From CAZMVU01 sp964569295 (GTDB lineage: Bacteria > Hydrogenedentota > Hydrogenedentia > Hydrogenedentales > JAGMZX01), in the NCBI GenBank assembly GCA_964569295.1, contig CAZMVU010000216.1, positions 1 to 7,976 on the forward strand: a stretch of 7,976 nucleotides of DNA. The letters run 5' to 3'. The notes below the pieces were generated by a model that did not search any database, was not told the DNA's origin, and worked only from the letters and a program-made list of their open reading frames with translations. Within the stretch, counting starts at the first letter, position 1. Each line of letters begins with the position of its first letter. A program made the position numbers and the translations under genes. Shown piece after piece: positions 1 through 3,920 of this stretch.

Positions 1-179
1 TCCTGAACCACGAACCAACAACCGGGGAACACGCCATTCGATCCTTGGGTTGTGGACGCAGCCCATGTCAGGATATTTCGGGGACTTCAAATTTCGTACC
101 TCACACCGCGACCCCGGCAAAAAAAGAACAAGAAGTTTCGTAATTCTTTAGGCCATACTTCATGAGGTGCCCCGGTATG

Positions 180-567
180 ACCGCTGAGAGCGGTTCTGGC
201 CCACCGGCTGTCTCTATGAGTCACGATGTAGGCACCCTTTGGAATGCGGTGGCAAGCCACCGCATTCCCAAGCTGCGCCAACGGTCTGCATATCCCGGCC
301 ACACGCCGGTATTCGCTATCACGGGGCAGATTGGCGAAACAAGTGCGCTCCCTTGCGCCATACGGCGAACGAATTACGAAGCTTAAGAAACCCCCTATTC
401 CCGGCACTTGGGAGGGCGGTTGCCCCAACCGCCAGGAAGAGGTGGACCCAGGGAGGGCGAGCGTCCTCGCGAGCCGCAACGCAACATAAGACTCCAAGAT
501 AGCGGTTGGGGGCGGCCGCGCGCCCCGTGGAACACAAAGGTTCAATGTACTACCGGCAAGGATGCCG
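180..567. repeat. Mosaic of short palindromes (decayed REP-like element)
   Basis: Four hairpins can be read directly. They are a 6-bp stem at 180-185/189-194, a 12-bp perfect stem at 241-252/257-268 with a CAAG loop, a 7-bp stem at 415-421/427-433 with a GCCCC loop, and a 5-bp stem at 554-558/563-567. The 12-bp stem and the G-rich stretch at about 450-490 resemble short dispersed intergenic repeats I associate with PVC-type and Hydrogenedentota genomes. Such repeats also generate spurious open frames. That they are dispersed in this genome is inference, since only one copy of each arm lies in the window. No transposase gene is present. Confidence 0.45.
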
Positions 568-627
568 TAGCCGGCCCTCCTCTTCGCTGTTCAAATCTGA
601 AGCACAACCCTATTCACTTTTGAAACA

Positions 628-639
628 CACGCGCGCGTG
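628..639. promoter_or_regulatory. Perfect 12-bp palindrome, possible activator site
   Basis: CACGCGCGCGTG is a perfect dyad centred about 138 bp upstream of the predicted start of the sigma-54 transcript. Activators of sigma-54 RNA polymerase usually bind dyad sites roughly 80-200 bp upstream, so the position fits. Its alternating CG content means a chance palindrome is quite possible. There is only one copy, whereas activator sites are often paired. Confidence 0.2.
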
Positions 640-744
640 CGCAGCCGTAGCGATCTTTTTCCAGTGCGTGCCCAAACATGCAGGGTAGTGCGGATCACCA
701 GGAGCAGTGCCCGCCGCCCCCCTCTCTTCACGGGCGCGTCACCT

Positions 745-761
745 TTGGCATTCGTGTTGCT
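745..761 (+). promoter_or_regulatory. Sigma-54 (-24/-12) promoter for the hsp20 cluster
   Basis: The sequence reads T-TGGCA-TT-CGTG-TTGC-T. It matches the sigma-54 consensus YTGGCACG-N4-TTGCW at every conserved position except the less critical CG after TGGCA. The GG (747-748) and GC (759-760) are exactly 12 bp apart, as required. Transcription should begin near 772, leaving a leader of about 100 nt before the Hsp20 ATG at 872. A simple equal-base estimate for nine fixed bases plus Y and W gives about 0.015 expected matches on both strands of this window. No comparably good sigma-70 promoter was found here. Use of the site would require RpoN and an AAA+ activator encoded elsewhere. Confidence 0.6.
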
Positions 762-789
762 ACTTTCCAGATGACATATGCAACGAAAC

Positions 790-845
790 CCCGCCCAACG
801 GGAATTGGAAACGCGGGCGGGTGCGCCGAATACCTGGTGACAGGT
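790..845 (+). promoter_or_regulatory. Structured 5' leader of the hsp20 cluster
   Basis: Two hairpins sit between the predicted transcript start and the ribosome binding site. One is a 7-bp GC stem (CCCGCCC 790-796 with GGGCGGG 815-821). The other is a 5-bp stem, ACCTG 832-836 with CAGGT 841-845, with a GTGA loop. In addition, CACCTTTG (740-747) is complementary to CAAAGGTG (847-854), but 740-747 lies upstream of the predicted transcript start. None of the stems clearly covers the AAAGGAGG itself, so a thermosensor role is only a possibility. Confidence 0.35.
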
Positions 846-854
846 TCAAAGGTG

Positions 855-866
855 AAAGGAGGTGAT
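855..866 (+). promoter_or_regulatory. Near-perfect Shine-Dalgarno site, hsp20
   Basis: AAAGGAGGTGAT is complementary to essentially the whole anti-Shine-Dalgarno tail of 16S rRNA. It places ATG 872 at 9 nt from AGGAGG. This fixes the start at 872 rather than at an in-frame TTG at 866, which overlaps the site. Confidence 0.8.
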
Positions 867-871
867 TGGTT

Positions 872-1348
872 ATGAGTAATCTCGTACCTGTTTCCTGGCG
901 CAATTCGATCGAAGACCTGCGGGATCGCGTGAGCGGTATTTTCGACCGCTGGGCGCCCACGCGCACGGGGGACACCCTGCCCAATGAAGGCGGCCTGTGG
1001 GCGGGCGGCCTCTTCTCCCATCCACTGCCGGCAGTCGACGTGGAAGAGACCGACGACGAAGTGCGGGTCAGCGCGGAGTTGCCCGGCCTTGAGGAAAAAG
1101 ACTTTCACGTCGAACTGGACGGCCAACGCTTGTTGCTGCACGGCGAGAAGAACGCATCCCGCGAGGAGAAGAAGCGCAACTACTATTACGCCGAGTCCGC
1201 GTATGGCGCGTTCTTCCGGGCCGTCCCGTTGCCGTGTGACGTGGACCGCGACAAGACCCGCGCACAATACAAGCACGGTGTGCTGACGGTAACCATGCCG
1301 AAGACGGAAGAGGCGAAGGCCCGGCGGCTTCAGGTGGAAGTCAAGTAA
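872..1348 (+). CDS. Hsp20 family small heat shock protein (soluble)
   Basis: This is a predicted 158-residue ATP-independent holdase chaperone of the alpha-crystallin family, acting in the cytoplasm to bind unfolding proteins until Hsp70/ClpB systems refold them. A short amphipathic N-terminal arm (residues 8-28, rich in Trp, Ile and Leu) leads through a Gly/Pro-rich stretch into the alpha-crystallin domain at about 52-143. The domain opens with PAVDVEETDDEVRVSAELPG and carries the family signature GVLTVTMPK at 136-144. The C-terminus RRLQVEVK contains an L-x-V sequence that can serve as the IxI-type oligomerisation motif. Length and order are normal for bacterial Hsp20. ATG 872 is chosen for its ideal ribosome binding site. 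It is the first gene of a cluster with a membrane microprotein and a membrane-anchored Hsp20 paralogue, and is probably read from the sigma-54 promoter at 745-761. Confidence 0.95.
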   Translation: MSNLVPVSWRNSIEDLRDRVSGIFDRWAPTRTGDTLPNEGGLWAGGLFSHPLPAVDVEETDDEVRVSAELPGLEEKDFHVELDGQRLLLHGEKNASREEKKRNYYYAESAYGAFFRAVPLPCDVDRDKTRAQYKHGVLTVTMPKTEEAKARRLQVEVK

Positions 1349-1353
1349 ACGCG

Positions 1354-1416
1354 TTGGGGATTGCCCCAATGCCGCTGTGCGCGCCCGGTGCGGCATTTCC
1401 GCCGTGGCGCGCACAG
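1354..1416 (+). promoter_or_regulatory. Overlapping alternative hairpins between hsp20 and the microprotein gene
   Basis: Three perfect inverted repeats overlap in series just after the hsp20 stop codon. They are TTGGGG/CCCCAA (1354-1359 with 1364-1369), AATGCCGC/GCGGCATT (1368-1375 with 1390-1397), and CTGTGCGCGCC/GGCGCGCACAG (1375-1385 with 1406-1416, 11 bp). The second and third have interleaved arms, and the first and second share bases 1368-1369, so they cannot all form together. The second stem is followed by only a short T run (1396-1398), so this is not a textbook intrinsic terminator. A transcript-processing, attenuation or partial-terminator role between cistrons is inferred. Confidence 0.4.
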
Positions 1417-1443
1417 CAAAAGAGAAGGCGCAAGGTCATGCAT

Positions 1444-1477
1444 CCTCCACGAAAAGGAGGTACACGAAGGAGGTGAT
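1444..1477 (+). promoter_or_regulatory. Tandem Shine-Dalgarno sites with a local CCTCC complement
   Basis: Two ribosome binding sites lie 13 nt apart: AAAAGGAGG (1452-1460) and GAAGGAGGTGAT (1466-1477). The second is almost fully complementary to the 16S tail and serves ATG 1482. The first could serve an in-frame GTG at 1473. CCTCC at 1444-1448 can pair with GGAGG of either site (1456-1460 or 1469-1473), giving a weak 5-bp hairpin that could modulate initiation. Confidence 0.5.
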
Positions 1478-1481
1478 TGTG

Positions 1482-1571
1482 ATGAGCAAGTACCTTGCCA
1501 TGGCGATCGAGGCGGCAGCCTCGATCACGCTCCTGTTGTTCGCCACATGGCTGGTCTTTGTCGCCGCCTGA
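1482..1571 (+). CDS. 29-residue single-helix membrane microprotein
   Basis: This very short gene begins MSKYLAMAIEAAASI and ends LVFVAA, followed by TGA. After one Lys at position 3 and one Glu at 10, residues 11-29 are uniformly hydrophobic, so it is predicted to be a single membrane-spanning helix with the N-terminus in the cytoplasm. Support for translation is the near-perfect Shine-Dalgarno site (AGGAGG ending 8 nt before the ATG), comparable to that of the upstream hsp20, and its place between two Hsp20 genes in the same direction. I do not recognise the family. It might help to dock or stabilise the membrane-anchored Hsp20 encoded 98 nt downstream, but that is inference from position. 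An alternative GTG start at 1473 would add Val-Ile-Val (Met-Ile-Val when initiated). Confidence 0.6.
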   Translation: MSKYLAMAIEAAASITLLLFATWLVFVAA

Positions 1572-1575
1572 TACA

Positions 1576-1625
1576 GCAGGCCGGCATGCCTGCGTGGTTT
1601 CCCGCGCCCGGCCCTGCCCGGCGCG
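1576..1625 (+). repeat. Two GC-rich hairpins between the microprotein gene and the second hsp20
   Basis: GCAGGC (1576-1581) pairs with GCCTGC (1588-1593) around a 6-nt loop. CGCGCC (1603-1608) pairs with GGCGCG (1620-1625) around an 11-nt loop. Neither is followed by a T run, so they are more likely to be processing or stability elements in a polycistronic RNA than terminators. Confidence 0.35.
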
Positions 1626-1669
1626 GCGTTTGAGAACGTATAAACCCGTTTGATGAGGAGGGCTATACG

Positions 1670-2350
1670 ATGTCAGGAATCAAGCAGAATCTCACACCGC
1701 TCACAGCATTGGTGGCCGTGCTGGTCGTGTGCGTGGCGGTTCTCGGATACATGGTGTATCAGACCAACAGCCAACTCGATGCGCTTGCCGCCACATACCA
1801 GGCCGATGCGGCTCCACCGGCGCATGCAGATACAGACGATGCGATAATCCCGAAACAGCAAGCCGAAGCCAATGATAATGATCCGTGGGCACTGCTGGAC
1901 AAACAATTCGACCCGGGAGCATGGAACCCTTTCAAGGAAATGGACGCGATGCACAAGCGCATTGACGCCATGTTCGACCGGGCGTTCCGGCGGTTCGGGC
2001 AAAGCCCGCAGCGCCACGATATGCGCAAGGGCACCATCACCCCGCGTATGGACCTCGAGGAGGAGAACGGCCAGTATGTCGTGCGGCTCGATATGCCCGG
2101 CGCACAAGACTCCGATATCGACGTCACCCTCGAGGGAAATGTGCTCACCGTGGAAGCGCTCATCCGGCTGGAAGAAAAGCGCGAAGAAGAGGGCCGAGTG
2201 CTGCAACGCGAACGCCGCATGGGCCGGTTCCTGCGAAAGATCGATCTTCCGGAACCCGTGGATATCGACAGCATGCAGACTTCGTACAAGGATGGGGTGT
2301 TCACGGTCACCATCAGAAAGGCCGGCAAGGTCTCCGAGGAACAATCCTGA
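1670..2350 (+). CDS. Membrane-anchored Hsp20 family protein
   Basis: This is a predicted 226-residue small heat shock protein tethered to the inner membrane. Residues 11-30 (LTALVAVLVVCVAVLGYMVY) form one strong membrane segment. Lys5 lies before it and no basic residue follows until Lys62, so the positive-inside rule puts the chaperone domain outside the cytoplasm. Residues 31-75 are a polar Ala/Asp/Gln-rich linker. Residues 76-110 hold an amphipathic arm with Trp and Phe, and 122-217 form the alpha-crystallin domain ending in GVFTVTIRK (209-217). The tail KAGKVSEEQS lacks an IxI motif, so assembly may differ from soluble Hsp20. No signal peptidase site or lipobox is clear. ATG 1670 has AGGAGG (1656-1661) at 8 nt. 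It probably shields envelope or newly exported proteins; the topology is inferred. Confidence 0.88.
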   Translation: MSGIKQNLTPLTALVAVLVVCVAVLGYMVYQTNSQLDALAATYQADAAPPAHADTDDAIIPKQQAEANDNDPWALLDKQFDPGAWNPFKEMDAMHKRIDAMFDRAFRRFGQSPQRHDMRKGTITPRMDLEEENGQYVVRLDMPGAQDSDIDVTLEGNVLTVEALIRLEEKREEEGRVLQRERRMGRFLRKIDLPEPVDIDSMQTSYKDGVFTVTIRKAGKVSEEQS

Positions 2351-2370
2351 CCGGGCAAGGCAAGGCGAGC

Positions 2371-3447
2371 CTATCGCGCCGCCGAACCAGCTTCACGGAT
2401 GTGCGCCTGCCACTCATCGAGGCGGCGGGCGCTTTCTTCGAGGGTCGTGCGCGAGAGGCGCCCCGTCTCGACTGCCGCCTCGATAGCCGCCGCGGCGGCA
2501 CGCAACTGCGCCACGTTACCGAACACAATGACCGCATCGCACCCGGCCTCGAGGGCGCGCACGGTGGCCTCGCCCCGTTCGGGGCCGACGGCGCCCATGC
2601 TGATGTCGTCAGTGATGATCACCCCCTTGTAATCCATCTTTCCGCGCAGGGTATCGCGTATGAGCACGGGCGAGAGCGAGGCGGGGCGCTTGCGATGCCC
2701 AGGCGGCTCGAGGGCCGGCACGGCAATATGTCCCACCATGATGCCGGGCATGCCCCAGGCCGCCGCACTGCGGAAGGGCTGCACATGCTTTTCAAGCTGC
2801 GCGCCGTCCCCGTCGAGCACAGCCGGCTCGTGGTGTGAATCCTGCCGCACGGCGCCATGGCCCGGGTAATGCTTAGCCACGGGTATGACCCCGCCGCCCA
2901 TGAGTCCGCCGGCGAAGGCGAGGCCCATTTGGGTTACAACCGCGGGGTCATGGCCGAAAGCCCGCGAGCCGATAACCGAACCCGTGTTCTCCTCGAGCAC
3001 ATCGAGCACGGGCGCGAACGCCACCCCGATTCCCCAGCTCCGGCAGGCCTCGCCGTAGCGGCGGCCCACGGCGGCTGCGTCCGCCGCGTCGCCGCGTGCA
3101 CCGATCTCCTGCGCGGCGGGCGCGTTATCGAGCTTGAGGCGGTTGATACGGCCCCCTTCCTGGTCCGTGGCAATCAGTGGCCAATCGGCAATGCCCGTAC
3201 CCATGCCGCAGGCCGTCTTGATTTCGTGGATGAGCGCGCGCGTTTGCGCGGCGTCTTGGATGTTCGGCCCGAGCAGTACCACGCCGCCGGGGCGCACCTC
3301 GGCGACCATGGCGCGTTCGTCAGCGGTCAGGCTGGCGCCGCCCACGGAAATGAAGAGATGCTTGCCCGGCCACAGGGGCGGCTCTTGCGCGGCACCAACG
3401 CTGGTGCACATGGCAAGACAACAGAAGAAAGCACGTATGGTTTTCAT
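2371..3447 (-). CDS. nagZ: Exported beta-N-acetylhexosaminidase, GH3 family (NagZ-type)
   Basis: This is a predicted 358-residue glycoside hydrolase family 3 enzyme that releases terminal beta-linked N-acetylglucosamine, classically from muropeptides in cell-wall recycling. The barrel carries ATDQEGGR (about 93-100), SRAFG (161-165), and KHYPGHG (192-198) followed by DSH (203-205), whose Asp-His pair is the acid/base dyad typical of NagZ. TDD lies at 279-281, with D280 the expected nucleophile. It is a single-domain form. The start MKTIRAFFCCLAMCTSVGAA is a signal peptide with probable cleavage after GAA, unlike the cytoplasmic enterobacterial NagZ, so it should act outside the inner membrane. 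ATG 3447 lies 18 nt after the upstream microprotein stop, with only a weak ribosome binding site, suggesting translational coupling. An in-frame GTG at 3453 is the alternative start. It converges on the Hsp20 cluster. Confidence 0.93.
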   Translation of the reverse strand: MKTIRAFFCCLAMCTSVGAAQEPPLWPGKHLFISVGGASLTADERAMVAEVRPGGVVLLGPNIQDAAQTRALIHEIKTACGMGTGIADWPLIATDQEGGRINRLKLDNAPAAQEIGARGDAADAAAVGRRYGEACRSWGIGVAFAPVLDVLEENTGSVIGSRAFGHDPAVVTQMGLAFAGGLMGGGVIPVAKHYPGHGAVRQDSHHEPAVLDGDGAQLEKHVQPFRSAAAWGMPGIMVGHIAVPALEPPGHRKRPASLSPVLIRDTLRGKMDYKGVIITDDISMGAVGPERGEATVRALEAGCDAVIVFGNVAQLRAAAAAIEAAVETGRLSRTTLEESARRLDEWQAHIREAGSAAR

Positions 3448-3465
3448 AAGCACTGCGGGGCTTTC

Positions 3466-3570
3466 TCACAGGACATTTGTTGCGGATACTGTTTCCAACC
3501 TGCGCCACATGCCGGCAGCCAGGATCACGAAACAGAATGGGCGGTACAAAAAGGCGGGGGCATTGTTCAT
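3466..3570 (-). CDS. 34-residue microprotein upstream of nagZ
   Basis: This short minus-strand gene begins MNNAPAFLYRPF and ends VSATNVL. A short hydrophobic core (about residues 11-22, PFCFVILAAGMW) is flanked by Arg10 and by Arg23-Arg24, giving a small membrane-associated or marginal membrane-spanning peptide. CGAGGAG at 3574-3580 lies a few nt before the ATG. Its TGA is 18 nt from the nagZ ATG, and nagZ itself has a poor ribosome binding site, so the frame could act as a leader peptide that couples translation into nagZ. I do not recognise the family. It could be a chance frame; the ribosome binding site and tight spacing are the main support. Confidence 0.5.
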   Translation of the reverse strand: MNNAPAFLYRPFCFVILAAGMWRRLETVSATNVL

Positions 3571-3609
3571 AGTCTCCTCGATTCTGTAAATAAGGCAGGC
3601 CGGAAGCGC

Positions 3610-3744
3610 TCAGGCATCCGTATCAAAGCTGGCCACGGCCCTCGACAGCGCCTCAATAATGGTGAGAATGATCTCGAAAATGCGCAAAATCGTATTCAAG
3701 ACGCTTTCGACGCCGCTCTCGTTGTCATCGAAACCCCAGTCCAT
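3610..3744 (-). CDS. 44-residue acidic microprotein with one long hydrophobic/amphipathic helix
   Basis: This is the first cistron of the minus-strand cluster. It starts MDWGFDDNESG, continues as a helix from about residue 11 to 40 rich in Ile, Leu and Phe with spaced Glu and Arg (R21, E24, E31, R35), and ends SFDTDA. Acidic ends around a hydrophobic helix suggest a peripheral membrane or oligomerising peptide. AAAGGAG (about 3755-3761) lies about 10 nt before ATG 3744. A second ATG at 3753 would add Met-Tyr-Thr but sits only 1-2 nt from that site, so 3744 is preferred. The next microprotein gene follows after 39 nt. I do not recognise the family. The clean ribosome binding site and orderly composition argue for a real gene. 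Confidence 0.6.
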   Translation of the reverse strand: MDWGFDDNESGVESVLNTILRIFEIILTIIEALSRAVASFDTDA

Positions 3745-3764
3745 GGTGTACATTCTCCTTTCTC

Positions 3765-3793
3765 TTGCCAGGCTGATGCTATGCGGGTATAGA
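3765..3793 (+). promoter_or_regulatory. Candidate sigma-70 promoter for the large secreted protein gene
   Basis: TTGCCA (3765-3770) and TATAGA (3788-3793) are separated by exactly 17 bp. They match the -35 and -10 consensus at 5 of 6 and 4 of 6 bases. Transcription would start near 3800, giving a leader of about 120 nt before ATG 3921. It overlaps the 5' leader of the minus-strand microprotein gene. Confidence 0.4.
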
Positions 3794-3807
3794 CTACATT
3801 ACACGTC

Positions 3808-3837
3808 AGTATACCGCCGAATAGGGCACAGCGTCAC
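3808..3837 (-). promoter_or_regulatory. Candidate sigma-70 promoter for the microprotein-nagZ cluster
   Basis: On the minus strand, GTGACG (3837-3832) and TATACT (3813-3808) are separated by 18 bp. They match the -35 and -10 consensus at 4 of 6 and 5 of 6 bases. Transcription would start near 3801, about 57 nt before ATG 3744. It faces the plus-strand candidate promoter at 3765-3793. Confidence 0.3.
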
Positions 3838-3920
3838 TTTTGCTTGCAGCCGTGGCGTCCCGGAAGTATGGTGTACCGTCGTTTCATGAACCCCACGCGG
3901 TATGCGGGAAAGGAGTAATC

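Larger units (their letters stand above)
1..740. other. Gene-free left flank
   Basis: I see no convincing gene here. Open frames exist on both strands, including one of 152 codons on the minus strand (87-545), but they run through palindromic repeats, have Arg/Pro/Ala-rich translations, lack good ribosome binding sites and show no recognisable domain. The stretch contains the palindrome mosaic at 180-567 and a 12-bp perfect palindrome at 628-639. It probably acts as the upstream region of the chaperone cluster. Confidence 0.6.

Noticed and set aside
87..545. 152-codon open frame on the minus strand
   Set aside because: It lies over the palindrome mosaic, and its peptide is the kind produced by translating dispersed repeats.
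619..645. Heat-shock sigma-32 promoter suggested by TTTGAAA at 619-625
   Set aside because: No CCCCAT-like -10 element follows at the required distance, and the site is about 250 bp from the gene.
756..784. GTTGC/GCAAC inverted repeat as an operator (CIRCE-like)
   Set aside because: The arms are only 5 bp and 19 bp apart, and do not match the TTAGCACTC/GAGTGCTAA arms of CIRCE.
678..875. 65-codon open frame overlapping the hsp20 start
   Set aside because: It crosses the sigma-54 promoter, lacks a good ribosome binding site and has no recognisable features.
728..1414. 228-codon open frame antisense to the first hsp20
   Set aside because: The plus strand encodes a clear alpha-crystallin domain with an ideal ribosome binding site; this is its shadow.
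1616..1644. Separate sigma-70 promoter for the second hsp20, suggested by TATAAA at 1639-1644
   Set aside because: The expected -35 position reads GCCCGG, which does not match; an isolated TATAAA is weak evidence.
2351..2370. Bidirectional terminator between the convergent second hsp20 and nagZ
   Set aside because: The 20-base gap has no inverted repeat and no T run, so no terminator can be supported.
2857..3792. 311-codon open frame on the plus strand
   Set aside because: It runs antisense to nagZ and across both microprotein genes. Its translation is His/Gly/Arg-rich with no domain, while the opposite strand has intact GH3 catalytic motifs.
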